DNA of 64,000 bases from Trichopria drosophilae. Lineage: Eukaryota > Arthropoda > Insecta > Hymenoptera > Diapriidae. Shown piece after piece: positions 1 through 11,483 of the stretch. The DNA is taken from the NCBI GenBank assembly GCA_030407085.1, contig CM059582.1, positions 141,005,501 to 141,069,500 of the forward strand, written 5' to 3'. The position numbers and the translations under genes were made by a program. The notes beneath the pieces were generated by a model, which did no database searches, was not told the DNA's origin, and worked only from the letters and a program-made list of their open reading frames with translations. How positions within the stretch are numbered: position 1 is the first letter of the stretch; each line of letters opens with the position of its first letter.

Positions 1-98
1 AACTCCCAAAGATATTGTAATCGATTTAAATTTAAACACATTTTCGGCATTCCCTGATATATAATAAAACCCGAGCTGAATTAAAACGTTTTGTGAAA

Positions 99-2394
99 AT
101 GCCGCCAGACAAAGAAGCGAAAAAGAAATACGTACAAAAGTACGTAAAAAGTTGGAAAACTGAACCGGAATTTAAAGGTTAGTCGATTTTACTTTTTTTT
201 TGTATATTTATACAGATACTTTTCTACTCTTACAATGTTATACATTTTGCTATTTGCTTTAAGGGTTTTAACATATGGCAATTTCAATACAGTAAAAAAA
301 TTCATTTTTTTAAACTATTTTTTCCAAGAACGGCGTTTTGCTGTAGACGAAAATCTAAAAACTAAACTACAAATATTTAATTGAATTAAATCAGTGCATT
401 TTTTGTACCTTTATAAATATTTTGGCTTTATTTAAAATCAATTCCAAATTATAAATACAATTTTTAATGGTATTTTTTGTTTTTATTAGATTGGATAAAA
501 CAATGCATTGGAAATGATACAAAAGCATTTTGTGCCTATTGTAAGGTAGAAATGGTTGCTCATCGGAAATCTTTGCAAACACACGGGACAACAAAAAAAC
601 ACACTGAAAAGGGTTTGTTGAATGTGCCGAAGATTGATAAATTTGTTAAACCTAATATCGCTGATAAAAGAAAACGCGCGGAATTAAAACTTGCTGCCTT
701 CATTTCCGAGCATTGTTCAATTAATGCTATTGACCACTTAGGTGAAGTAGTTAAAGATCTAGACGATGAATCTCTAATATTATCAAAGCTTCAAATTCAT
801 CGTACAAAATGTACAGGACTAATAGTCAACGTTCTTTCCCCATACATGATAAAGGACTTATTAGATGATTAATATTATTCTCTTATTATAGATGAGAGCA
901 CATTAATCGATACAACAAAAGTTATGTGTGTAATGATTAGATATTTTAGCAAGAAAATGCGGAAATTACGAACAACATTTTTAAGATTAATTCAATTAGA
1001 AAATGGAACGGCAGAACACATGACTACATGTTTTAAAAATCAACTAGAGACAGATGGCTTAAACTTAAGTAAACTAATAGGCATTGGAGTTGATGGGACA
1101 AATAGTATGATAGGACAATACAATTCTCTTAGTTCCAGATTAATTGATTTAGTTCCAGATTTGGTAGTTGTCAAATGTCTCTGCCATTCATTGCACTTGG
1201 CAGCAGAAAAAGCTTGTGGGGTTTTATCAAGGAATATAGATTATTTAATCGAAACTAGCCATTCCAGGTTTAGCATGAGTACTAATAAAACAAACGAATT
1301 TGAAGAACTTTTTCAGACAATAAATGGACGTAAGCCAAAAAAAGTTCCAAAGCTTTCAGGTACCCCTTGGTTAGCTCGGTATGATGCTATCTTAGTTCGA
1401 TCAATGGGATGAGTATAAACTCTACTATGAAATGGCTAAAACAAAATATAGAGGAAGTGGTGGTTATAAGGCTGAAGAATTATATAATATATTTAACAAT
1501 CCTGAAAATAAGTTATATTTAATATTCCTACGTGAAGCCTTAAAAGACATTATTAATCTAAATAAACTTTTTCAGTTATCTAATGTCGAGCCTTTTAAGT
1601 TGTTTTCAGATCTAAACATGTTTATGTACTCAATGTTACAAAAAATAATAGTTCCAGCACAGTTGCAAAAAGTAAAGAACCAGGATTTAGCAAATTTCGA
1701 TTTTAAAAAATACGTAATGGCAACTAACTGCATCAATTTCGCGTATTATTTTAATGAACTGAGTGGTAATTTAAAATCTTCTGACATAACAAGCATTAAA
1801 GAAATGTGTAAAAATTTGTTAATCAAATTAGTAGAAGAAGTACAAACCCGAATTCCAAAAAATATGCAAATTTTAGAAAAATTGAATGCTTTTAGTCCAC
1901 AAAATGCCAAAAATTCTGCACAAACAGACATTACTAGTATTGTAGTCGCGTTTAAAGGCATTTGTTCTGATATAGATAAAACCTTAAAAGACTGGTCTTT
2001 AATACATCGAACAGAAATAGATGCAGTTGATTCAGATGCATTTTGGGGTGCTATCGATTCAATTACAGATGCTGTTCAACAAAAAAGGTTTAGGAATATA
2101 TCAAAACTAGCTTTAGCACTTTTGACCGTCCCATTTTCTAATGCCGCAGTAGAGAGGGCATTTTCAATCGTAGCCATAATAAAAGATGAATTGAGAAATA
2201 AATTAACAGTAAAAACAATCGATGCTATCCTAAGAGTTCGTTTTCTAATGGAAAATAAATGTAATCATTTTGAACCAACTCCAATGATGTTGAAAAAATA
2301 TGTAAGCGAAGTTGTTTATGATGGCGATTTTGATGAGGAGGCGTTGGATATAATGGATTATTATGATACAGTGGAGAAGTTAAATGCCGAATGA
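99..2394 (+). pseudogene. hAT-superfamily transposase, spliced, one stop and one frameshift
   Basis: A short first exon (99-177, ATG at 99) ends in a GT donor (AAAG/GTTAGT). It joins across a 312-bp AT-rich intron to 490, after TTATTAG, in the right phase to give ...PEFKDWIKQC. A C2H2-like finger (CAYC ... TKKH) follows, as at the N-terminus of many hAT-type proteins. The core carries SLIIDES and GVDGTNSM blocks and a CHSLHLAAEKA block. The C-terminus is a hAT dimerisation domain (LTVPFSNAAVERAFS, KLRNKL-like segment). A TAA at 870-872 interrupts the frame just before YYSLIIDES, and a one-base shift near 1398-1412 moves the rest (1432-2394) to another frame. The copy is therefore dead unless this is assembly error. 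A domesticated hAT-derived gene is the alternative, but the lesions argue against it. Confidence 0.82.
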
Positions 2395-3159
2395 ATTATA
2401 GTAAATCGTGTATAATATTTGCTATAGTTTATGTGATCTTATTTGTTCAGACATTTTATTACATGTTGAAAGTTATTATAATCTATAATGCATTATCTTA
2501 GTAAATTTTAAGTTTCTTAATCACTCAGTGATTATTGCGTTTGTGTTAATTTAAGGTGCGTTTGGAAAGTTTAATAAATTTTTAAAAAATGTACGTCATC
2601 ATTTGTAAAATTAAAGATGTTAATAAAAATTATAACAATCAAGCACATATAAGGATCGAGAGGGAAAAATAATAATAATAATAATAATAATAATTAAAAT
2701 CATATAATTTTTACAGATTTACATGTATATAAATATAGCAAACGTATAAATAAAAGTTATATATATTATTTTGTATTACTAATTTGTTTGAATAAAAAAA
2801 GATCATAAAGTACATGAAAAATTCGGTGAGAAATTTAGGGAGATTCCATATTGGACTTAGGGAGATTTAGGGAGAAACGAAGTTGAGGTTAGGGAGATCT
2901 CGTTATGGGCATCTGGCAACACGACTCCAAGTGCGCTTAGCTGCTACAAGTCGACTTTTCATACGAAAACTAATATATTTGGAGCTTTTCCTATTTACAA
3001 TGACATAGAGAAAGCGCCAATTATGATAGTTTTCAAATGGGACGTCAGAATAATTATTCCTTTTTCGACAACTTCTTAACGGTCCATTTTGAATTTTCCT
3101 CTATGCCTTCTGTAAATTCAAATAAGTATGTCCAGTATAAAAGAGTGAGAAAACCACAC

Positions 3160-3160
<1 letters not shown>
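2395..3160. other. Non-coding 3' flank of the hAT copy
   Basis: No gene is seen. There is an (AAT)n microsatellite at about 2668-2695. Four copies of TTAGGGAGA lie at 2835-2905, followed by CATCTGGCAACAC near 2910-2925. These could be subterminal repeats and the right terminus of the hAT element. The left terminus would lie before the window, so the pairing cannot be tested here. Confidence 0.4.
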
Positions 3161-3162
<2 letters not shown>

Positions 3163-3224
<62 letters not shown>

Positions 3225-3307
3225 GGGCCTTAATTGCATTATGTAATATTATATTGTAATAATAAATTGCAATTAAGGCCTTAATTCCTTTCCTTCTTCT
3301 ATATTGT

Positions 3308-3343
<36 letters not shown>
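3163..3343. repeat. Two (AT)n microsatellites flanking a small hairpin
   Basis: Pure AT dinucleotide runs occupy 3163-3220 and 3312-3343. Between them GGCCTTAATTGCA (about 3226-3238) is matched by its reverse complement TGCAATTAAGGCC (about 3268-3280), giving a stem with a ~30-base loop. ORFs read through the AT runs (TyrIle repeats) are artefacts. Confidence 0.9.
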
Positions 3344-3345
<2 letters not shown>

Positions 3346-3949
3346 GACATTCCATGTCAACTAGACAGTAACACCGGCAAAATTCAGATCAACCAAAAAA
3401 AAAGTTTGACACGGCAAAATATTGGTAATTACCCGTACTTTCAACTACAACCTGGCCTTTTTATCGACTCCAATATGGACGACGACTACACTACGTCAAA
3501 TCCGTAAAATCCTCGAATATATGGTTTGGATGTTGTCGTTCAGGGAATCGAACACGATACAATCTTGCTGCTGCACGATATTGTCTATGACATTCACCTA
3601 ATATAAGTATAATATCAAAAATTTCGTTCGCTGTGTAGTCAGGCATTTTTTAAAAGTCGCATGTAACTCTAGACGTAGTTTGAAGACTCAAGTTATCGCT
3701 TTTATACAGCTTCGAAGCTCTACAGTATTTTGAAACCAATATGCATGTACAATCAGCTTGTACCTACATGCAACTATGGTTTGTGCTTTGCGAAGTTGCA
3801 GGCTCGCAAATATGGCAATTCTACACAGTTAAGTTGGGATGAAAGAAATAGAAAATAGAACAAGCGCGACCGGGGAATTTACAACCATGTGCGTAATGCA
3901 TATGGGAATCGAGAGACAAGACTATCTCGAACACGAACATATTACATGT
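3344..3949. other. Intergenic stretch without recognised gene
   Basis: I see no supported coding region. GGGACATTCCATGTCAAC directly follows the AT run and could be an element terminus, but no partner was found. Confidence 0.3.
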
Positions 3950-4191
3950 CCGGGCACTTGATGGAACAGCACATACCTTAGTTTACGTGTCGTTGGTTAG
4001 TTGGACCATATTGTTTTAAAGGCACCGTAAATAGGCATGCATATGAACTCCTACTTTTGCTCGAAAATGTTCATCTTGTTATTAGAGCAAGAAAGTGGTT
4101 ACAGCAGGACGGCGCAGCATCACACTATGCTCTTATTGTTAAGGACTTCCTTAATGACAGATTTCCTATAAGGTGGATAGGTCGGAGAGGG
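3950..4191 (+). pseudogene. Mariner/IS630-type transposase fragment
   Basis: The frame from 4015 reads FKGTVNRHAYELL, then WLQQDGAASHYA, then FLNDRFPIRWIGRRG. This is the pattern of mariner/IS630-like DDE transposases: the QDG aspartate is the second catalytic acid, followed by the HYA and RWIGRRG blocks. About 60 residues upstream read with stops in the same region (SGHLMEQH...GPYC). The frame ends at 4191 exactly where the tandem-repeat array begins, so the rest of the catalytic domain is lost. Only a scrap of the usual ~340-residue protein remains. Confidence 0.72.
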
Positions 4192-4745
4192 TTTCCCATT
4201 GAAAAATCAACTTTGACCTTGAAATGACCTTAAGGGTCATGGTCAAGGTCATAATTGAACGAGAAATCCCCTGCTCTTTCTAAATCAGCAATAAAAAAGT
4301 AGGGGTTCCCATTGAGAAAACAACTTTAACCTTGAAATTACCTTGAAGGTCATGATCAAGGACACGGTCGAGGTCATATTTGAACGTAAAATACCCTGCT
4401 CTTTCTAAATCAGCAATAAAAAAGTAGGGTTTTCCATTGAAAAAACAACTCTGACCTTGAAATTACCTTGAAGGTCATGATCAAGGACACGGTCGAGGTC
4501 ATATTTGAACGTAAAATACCCTGCTCTTTCTAAATCAGCAATAAAAAAGTAGGGTTTTCCATCGAAAAAACAACTCTGACCTTGAAATTATCTTGAAGGT
4601 CATGATCAAGGACAAGGTCAAGGTCATATTTGAACGTAAAATTCACTGCACTTTCTAAATCAGCAATAAAAAATAGGGGTTCCCATTAAAAAAATTGAAT
4701 TTGACCTTGATATGAGCATCAAGGTCATATTCAAGGTCACATAAA
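4187..4745. repeat. Tandem array, ~124-bp unit, rich in TCAAGGTCA/TGACCTTGA
   Basis: Four full units (starting about 4189, 4303, 4428, 4552) and one diverged partial unit (from about 4676). Each unit runs from a CCATTGAAAAAACAACT-type start through several TGACCTTGA or TCAAGGTCA copies in both orientations, to TTTCTAAATCAGCAATAAAAAA. The two middle units are nearly identical to each other and the outer ones are more diverged. TCAAGGTCA is the extended half-site bound by monomeric nuclear receptors of the FTZ-F1/SF-1 and ERR types, but function here is not shown. Confidence 0.88.
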
Positions 4746-4888
4746 GGTAGCCATTGAATTGCCTGGGAAAAATCCTGAAACTTTTGTCTGAAATATTTTT
4801 TTCGAAAACGCGTAATTTTCGAAATAATCGGGTGGTTTTTTTAAAATGGGACACCCTGTATATTGCAGTTGTAACACGTGTAGTGCAA
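4746..4888. other. Element-edge-like sequence
   Basis: Contains TGGGACACCCTGTATA at about 4847-4862, which resembles the inverted-repeat end of insect DNA transposons. No matching opposite end was found. Confidence 0.3.
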
Positions 4889-6250
4889 TCAGACAATAAG
4901 ACTTTTGTGTTCAATTTTATTTTCAGATTTGTAATAAAAGATTGAAGGATGGACTGTGCACTGATCATTATTGCAATGGAATGCTTGAGCAGCATTTTGT
5001 ACGACGTAAGCATAATTTTCGGAAAAATCAAAGTGAATTAATACTTCGTCTTCACGCAGATTATTTCTTCGGGTTATTACATATTCTGCCTGGCTCGTGG
5101 AAATAGAGTGATGAGGTAATAGTTTTTCCACACCACTGCACAGTTCATCAACATAATCATCCACTGTCAATCTTTCCTGCTTTAATGTACATCAGTCAGT
5201 CAACTGCCAGGTACTAAAAATTACTTCTGTGATAGTTTGCTTATCTAAGCATTCGGCTAAAATCTGAGCTAATTTTTCCACTCTACAATACGAATTACAC
5301 GAACATAAGTAGCAAACAGGCTTTGCATTTCTGCACGTCATGATTTTAAAACAATCTTTGTAACTGATCAACGGATTTTGTAAATCTTTCGTAATAGCTG
5401 GAAAATTGACAGCATTGAACATCGACTTAAAATTTTCGAGGATTACACAGACGCAGACACTATGGGTCTTTTTTGATCCAGCAAGTATGCACCATTTTGG
5501 TCCGCAAACTTGCTTAAGCCAACTGCAACTCCTGGATTTTGTTCGATGAATTGTGTATGCAGAATTTTTATATCACATAACAATAATCGTTTTCGTACTT
5601 TCGTCCTTTTATCACCAATCTTAATAGACACAGTATCCTTTTTTATTTTGCATAATTCTACTGATTACGTCATTTTCGTAAAATGTAACAACTTTGTCCA
5701 CTGTACTATTCAATAAACATTTTCCTATTTTCGGAGCAGGCATTGCTAAAATGCCTTCCGATTTTTTTAATGTTTGCGCCTTTTTTACCGAATGCTTGGT
5801 AGTACCAAATTCAGAAGCTGTATCGCGAATTGACCAGCAGTCAGGAGCTAATATGAGAATGCTTGTACGAAGAGGATCATTTTCCGGTAAGCTTGAAAAT
5901 TTTTCTTTATTCCCAGTTAAAAGCATTTCTAATTGAGCTTCTCGGGATAAGGATTTTCGTATATTCGGATCTAATGCCGGTAACTCTGACGAATCCTCCT
6001 TTGTATTTTCATTGCAATTTTCTGCTGACGAGTTATACGGTGAATGACACTTTGCATTTTCATTGCATTGTTCTAAGCACGATCGACAGATTCTACTATT
6101 TTCAGATAAATTCGGAAATTTTGTAAGCAATTTTGATGGTATTTTTCTTAATTGTTTACCTACGTGTCCATCAACATCTAATAGATTAGCACATCTATCT
6201 GTGCGGACATTCAAGGGTTTAGTACAAATACTGCTTGTAAATCCCGACAT
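4889..6250 (-). pseudogene. Multicopy insect transposase-like gene, broken
   Basis: Read on the minus strand from ATG at 6250, about 450 codons remain in pieces: 6250-5621 (209 aa; cysteine-rich RICRSCLEQC, then an LxxxPDxWSI segment), 5631-5443 (VRKRLLLCDIK), 5422-5192 (cysteine-rich CYLCSCNSYC) and 5170-4889 (HFDFSENYAYVV ... TVHPSIFYYK). The first shift falls in an A6 run near 5640. The second is near 5450, where a THSVCVCVI block changes frame. The last two pieces share a frame split by a TGA. I recognise this as a protein repeated in many arthropod genomes. An acidic DFSEN motif may be catalytic, but I cannot assign a superfamily. A degenerate inverted relative lies at 7100-7330. Confidence 0.62.
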
Positions 6251-7099
6251 ATTTCAATAATTTTTTTACTCACTATTACGGAAAGTATTATAAATGCAAT
6301 TGAAAAAGGATTGATATTGAGCGCAGCTAATAAGATTTAAAATACCAGAATTTATTTCAAAACTATATTATATCATCGATATTCCAGGATGCACCCACGA
6401 AAAATTGAATAAGTTCAGAGCAGAAGCTCTCTATTAGTACTTTCCGCAGTATAACTTCACTTTCGAGAAGCATACCATTTAAAATAAATTGCCCTCATAA
6501 GCTATTTACGTGAGAACATTTGAAATATAGGGAAATGTATGGAAAATATTAAAAAAAATTTCTCCCCCTAAATCTGTCAAATATTTTTAATCTAATTAAC
6601 AGAACTAATGTCAATGATTTTACTTCAAACGTTGTTTAAATTAATATTATGTACACAGTTATTCATACTGGAGCTGTCAAAAAATTGTATATCGTTAATA
6701 TCGCCAAAGGTAGTAAATTAATTTACATCATGCTCAGAATTACTTGATTTCAAATAATGATTAAAGATAATTTGGCCATTTCGAAGAGGTTGAAAATATG
6801 TTTTCTTGGAAATCTTCTGTTAAGGTTTCATGAATACTTCTGTAAATTTCTAATAGTCGCATGTATTTAATTTTTGAGAATTTTATAACGGAATGACAAG
6901 AACACATTTGACAAACTTTTATACAACTTTCTTTCTACTCGGGATATTGCTATGCAAAGTATATCATTGCACATGTTATAATATAATTGTGTTATAAATT
7001 CCGGTATTACTAAATCTTATTAGCAGTTCTTAATATTAATACTTCTCCAATAGTATTCACAATAGCTTCTTTAATACGTTCTGAGTAACATTAACAAAT
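6251..7099. other. AT-rich sequence, no gene seen
   Basis: This stretch separates the two inverted copies of the transposase-like gene. No ORF, RNA or terminal repeat is supportable. Confidence 0.4.
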
Positions 7100-7330
7100 T
7101 GTTGAAATACATCGTGACTTACAGGCCATATTTGTACAAAATCCTTGAAAGCTCGCTTTGACAGATGTGTTAATCCGTTAGATATGGACACGTTGATAAA
7201 AATACCGTAAAAATTATTAACAAAATTTCTAAATTTATTCGAAAATGGTATAATCTGTTTCGAGTGTATAGTGATGTGCAATGAAAATGTTAGTGTCATT
7301 TATCCAATGACTCGTCAGCAGAATACTACA
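7100..7330 (+). pseudogene. Degenerate inverted copy of the gene at 4889-6250
   Basis: On the plus strand this region aligns with the N-terminus of the minus-strand gene: LTGHICTKSLKAR..DRCVNPLD here against FTSSICTKPLNVRTDRCANLLD there, then KLLTKF.N..ENG.IC and CNENV. The reading frame is interrupted by indels and stops. The two copies face each other across about 850 bp. Confidence 0.6.
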
Positions 7331-8624
7331 ATGATAATACAAAGGATTAACACATGACGTGCAGGCGTTATTCCGATTATAAGAAAATCCTTACCCCTGA
7401 AGCTCAATTAGGAAAGTTTTTGACTGGAAATAACCCTTCTCCAGGACGAAGGGCCCGCTGATTTGCGAAACTCAAAATGTCAGCTTGAATATGGTGTCTA
7501 ACCGAAAATTTCACTTTTTCGAAATATAAGAAATATTGTCATATTCTGGGTGGAATTCTGATTAAAATGTGTCTTTTTTAATTCTTTTGTACAGTGCATG
7601 GAATCCAAGGAATAAATTCCGAATTTTCCAAAACGCATTATTATGACAATATTCCATTATCAAGCCGAACAAAATGAAGTATCCTATGATTACAAATCCT
7701 ATGACTTTTAAGGTCATTGATTACGAATCGGGGGTCAGATTGCTTATTTGGAATACTGCTTTACTTGCGAGAAACAAACATTCAGAGGAGAATTGAAATT
7801 TCGCCATTTTTTCCTTGGAATCCATTGCAAGAGACATTTTTTATTCATAATTCCGCGTAGAATACAACGACATTTTTTATATTTCAAAAGATTGAATTTT
7901 TATGTTACACGGCAGCCCAATTTTTGAAGCCGCCATTTTGAATTTTGAAAATCCAACTCCAGATTCGTAATCAGCGACCCCGAAAACCTCTAAAAACATA
8001 AAACATCTAATCATAGAACAAATCCGGCGATAATAGAATATTAATCATATGTAATCTGCGTTTTGGAAACTTTGGCATTTGTTTCCCTCGAAATCAACGC
8101 AATCTTCAAAAAAATCGCAAGAGATATTTTTTATTCAGAATTTTACATAGAATCCGATAGTATTTTTTATATTAAAAAAAATTGGAATTTTTGGACCGAC
8201 GGCCGCCATATTGACGCCCCCATTTTGAATCTTGAAAGTATATATATATATATAATTTTGAGTTTCAGATGCACTAAAACGTTTTTGAAGAGTGCACTCG
8301 AAAGCATTTCTTTCAAGTTACATTGATATTATTTCAAAATTGATGTTGGTGTATCCAAATGGCACCTTATTCGAAGGATTGTTAAGAAATTTTGATAAAT
8401 CACTATTTATCATAATTTATTCCTACATGCACACTCGCTATGCTCGGTGAGAATACTCACTTTCAGTACATTTAAGCAGAAAATCGTATTCGACCCTCGA
8501 GAGGAAAATAGGCAAACTTTCCCTACGTGCTATGTCCTGCTCGGCTTCGGCTCGAGTGGCAATTTTGCACGTGAGGAGAACTTATCTATATTCTCTCCCC
8601 TGGTGAGAAATATACTATTTTGAC
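7331..8624. repeat. Region with copies of a dispersed non-coding repeat
   Basis: Contains two copies of a repeat built on GCCATTTTGAATTTTGAAAA followed by GATTCGTAATCAGCGACCCC and GAAAACC. The clearest is at 7930-7995 and a partial one is at about 7725-7800. A related segment (CCGCCATATTGACGCCCCC) is at about 8200. The same motif recurs in the Polinton arms (13318-13606, 27222-27510) and near 57240-57340. No protein is supported. Confidence 0.55.
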
Positions 8625-8840
8625 CGGGCATGGAAATAAAAAATACAGTAAATTTGGTTTTCGAGGATGCTGAACCTGAATCGGAATACAGAATTTTTAA
8701 ATTTCAAAATGGCAGATCGACGATAACGACCATACATTTTTTAATACCTATAAATTACCTGAAAATGCTTTCTTCATGGTTTTTTGGAGTCCCTGAAGTC
8801 GAATCCGGTACATAATTGCAACTGAAAATTTCATAACCTG
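8625..8840. repeat. Diverged copy of the dispersed repeat
   Basis: TTTTCGAGGATGCTGA ... AATTTCAAAATGGCAGATCGA follows the same order as the repeat at 7930-7995 in the opposite orientation, with more changes. Confidence 0.4.
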
Positions 8841-9239
8841 TGGATTTAGAATGAAAATAATTACGGGCGTATTTAGAATTTTATGATCATAATCATGATA
8901 ATTATAACATTCGAGATCTTGTAAGTATGAGTAGTGGTGAGTGAATGCATATGAAAACATGCGCGTTATATAATTTTATATAATTATTTCCAATTCTCAC
9001 CGCGTGGATGTAGATGATCACCGATAATTTTTATTTTTTTTATTTTTATGAATTTAAAATTTTTTGTTAACATTTTTTTATTATTATTAAATAAAATATG
9101 TGAACTATTTTTATATTTTCATATTATTATTTATTTTCTATTTGGGTGTGGGGAAATCCCCTTAACTGAACTTATAATTACACGGTAATTACATCATAAG
9201 TGGATAGTTTTATTAATAAATTTAAAGGATTAAAGAAAT
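8841..9239. other. AT-rich sequence, no gene seen
   Basis: Homopolymer-rich A/T sequence (about 9030-9130). It may include the 3' tail of the minus-strand jockey-like element that begins inside nest 1, since that element's 3' end should lie here. Confidence 0.35.
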
Positions 9240-9571
9240 TAAGACTAGCATGCATAAATTCTAATACATTCCTCTCAAGCTTTTGATAATCAAATATTAA
9301 ATCAATAAATTTAGTCTTAAATCTGGAACGAACACATTTGCAGGTCACTGGTCAATGCTTTCCACAGACATGATGGAATGGCGAAGAATGATTTAGTATA
9401 AAACGTTATAGTGTACGTAGTAATACTCTCACGTCAAATGTAGTAATCGTGGAGATATTTTGGCGATATAGTTGATGTATGGCTGAATGTTAACACTCGA
9501 ATAAAATCCCATCCACGATTTTCTGCTGTTAGCCAATTTAATGTAGTACTTCAAAATGTATTCGCCCAGTC
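9240..9571 (-). pseudogene. Jockey-like non-LTR retrotransposon, C-terminal part
   Basis: On the minus strand this encodes LNWLTAENRGWDFIRVLTFS, then SPKYLHDYY and SFFAIPSCLWKALTSDLQ. These match the region downstream of the reverse transcriptase palm in jockey/CR1-type ORF2 proteins. It directly abuts the Polinton-derived element. The missing upstream part, with the YADD motif, lies beyond the other end of that element at 31285-31957. The two pieces join after removing the insertion and one target copy. Small frameshifts and stops show the copy was already decaying. Confidence 0.75.
9566..9571. other. 6-bp target duplication, left copy (partner 31285-31290)
   Basis: CCAGTC at 9566-9571 and CCTGTC at 31285-31290 flank the inverted arms. 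Five of six bases match. Six-base duplications are characteristic of Polinton/Maverick insertion. Confidence 0.75.
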
Positions 9572-9624
9572 AGTAGTATAGGGTGACCGATAGCCAGACG
9601 TAAACACCCCCCACTCCTCCACCT

Positions 9625-10533
9625 TGAGGTAGGTCTGGCGCCAGACGGCACGCGCGCCTTGGGATAGGTCAGGGGTTAATGACCTCATAATTAGGTGATA
9701 ATGGTTATTAATGGGAAATTAATGTCAAAACAGGCAATAAAAATGTCAATACATAATGTTAATAGGGTAATTAATGTCAAATAAATATTAATTTATGACC
9801 GTAAATAACGCCATGGCCGCCATGTGAGGTAGGCCAGTCGTCTGACGTAAACAAAAACGTACGGACAACCTTTGGCACGACGGTGAGGTAGGTCAGGGTT
9901 CAGCGACCTGATACAAGAGTGCTTCGTGGTTAATTGTTATATAAACAAATAATAAAGACGATAATAAATATCGATAATTAGGTAATTAAAGTCAGATGAG
10001 TGTTGATAATGATGATTAATTGATAGTTTGCGTATAAACAAATAATAAAGACGGTAATAAATCACGATAATGACCTTGCGATAACATATAGGTACGTGGG
10101 TCCCTTTGGCGAAAAGTTGAGGTAGATCACGGTTCAACGACCTTTCAACATCTATGTATTAGTTTTCGTTTTTTGTTATGATGAATAAACGGTAGAGCCG
10201 ACATCCCACTTCCTCCGTATAGTGTATTAATATTTACCTACCCAACACTCGACTGACCTTTATATGTATAAATGTGGCGTATGTGTCACTCCACTTGCAG
10301 GTCGAAACAAGAAACTGAAATTTCTTACGCCGTCGTTGGAACGCACATGTGGCTTATATTCGAGAGTCCCGGTTTTCTAGGAAAATCTTGACGACGAGGG
10401 GGAGATAAGGTTCTAGAAGTAAGTGAGAATAAGTTATGTGTAAAAAAATAATATAGATTGTAATAAATTACGATATCCGTCTTGCGGCAATCAGTTTTGT
10501 TTGGGGCCCTTTGACGAAAAGTTGAGGTAGGTC
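9625..10533 (+). repeat. TGAGGTAGGTC iteron-like repeats, left tip
   Basis: TGAGGTAGGTC or one-base variants occur at about 9625, 9825, 9884, 10118 and 10523, plus a weaker GGGATAGGTCAGG at 9661. All are in one orientation. Several are preceded by TTTGGC or TTTGAC G(A)AAAAGT. CAGACGTAAAC occurs next to two of them (about 9594 and 9842). The mirror set lies at 30323-31231. They occupy the outer kilobase of each arm, where a replication or terminal-protein signal would be expected; that role is inference. Confidence 0.6.
10196..10416 (-). promoter_or_regulatory. Promoter-like module, copy A, left arm
   Basis: Mirror of 30440-30660. See the right-arm entry at 29150-30660 for the shared features (TATA-like ATACATATAAAGGTCA, and a TTTTCCTAGAAAA palindrome). 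It sits between the iterons and the polymerase remnant. Confidence 0.35.
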
Positions 10534-10840
10534 ATGCAGTATTATATTTTTCCTGGAAATCACTCAAAATTCAAAAGAGGAGATACGATGTCTTCCAATG
10601 AACTTCGAATGGGAAGAAAAGCAAATGATGAGATTACGTAATAGTATTTGCTTACCTTGTTGTCTTAAATTAATAATTACACAAAGGACATAATTATTTT
10701 TATTTTTATTATTATTTTTATTATTATCATTAATAAATGGAATCTCAAAAACAATTTCGCTTATATTGCTAATTTTTCCTAAGTAACGAGAAAACTATTG
10801 TTTTTTTCAATAATTTACATTTTTACAGCTTTGTTACACT

Positions 10841-11475
10841 TTATGCTTTGTATCCAAAAGAAAGCGAATATCTAGTCGAAATGTGACGCCTTTTTTTAAA
10901 AACTATTTTACATGTTGTTTCTTCTTTGCGCGTTACAACTTCGTGAATTTCGGTTTGTCGTATCGCACTGAATCGAATTTTTATTTTTGGTGGTGTAGTA
11001 GCAGTAGTAGTGGTAGTAGTAGTAGTACTAGTATAAGTATCATTTCCCATAATTAGCTGATAAATCGAGTCGAAATTGATTTTATTTCCATTTTCACAAT
11101 TTAACGAAATCCTCTTGACCTTACACGTATCGGAGTATTTCCAGTTACTAGTTTGTACGCGATAAGCATAAAATTTAGGACTTCCCGAGATAAAAGTCTG
11201 AATGTAAGAACCCGGACCGTAAACCGCTAATTCATCAGTCAAATCTCCGAGAAAAGTCCCGAGCTGTGGGTCGTATTGTTTGGCTGATGTGTGTCCTTCC
11301 GATAAGTAAATTCTCGAGACGGTATCAAAATAAAGTACACGACACGGTCCAATTTTTCTAGGTAGCTGTAGAGTTTCAGGTGAGCTTGAGTTATCGTTGA
11401 ATCCGCTAACACGACATTTGTGCAGTTTGACGATGACGATATTTCTTTGGTTTGTTATGGTGATCCACCCCCACT
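10841..11475 (-). pseudogene. B-family DNA polymerase, C-terminal remnant (left arm)
   Basis: Minus-strand mirror of the remnant at 29384-30015. The piece after the active-site region is open for 133 codons (11242-10841): TDELAVYGPGSYIQTF, SGSPKFYAYRV, a Thr-rich tract, then a basic C-terminus. Just upstream the motif C equivalent reads YFDTVS. The second aspartate of the usual DTDS is replaced by valine, and a frameshift separates it from the preceding TQAHLKLYSY segment. The same valine is present in the other arm. Only about the last quarter of a Polinton-type polymerase remains. Confidence 0.72.
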
Positions 11476-11483
11476 GCTCCTTG

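Noticed and set aside
2835..2905. TTAGGGAGA repeats as telomeric DNA
   Set aside because: Only four spaced copies of a 9-base motif; arthropod telomeres are usually TTAGG arrays. Fits an element subterminus better.
3037..3360. ORFs through the AT runs
   Set aside because: TyrIle repeats read on both strands come from the dinucleotide microsatellite.
9625..10533. TGAGGTAG matches the let-7 microRNA seed
   Set aside because: No hairpin of microRNA type surrounds it and the rest of mature let-7 is absent; the recurring unit is TGAGGTAGGTC.
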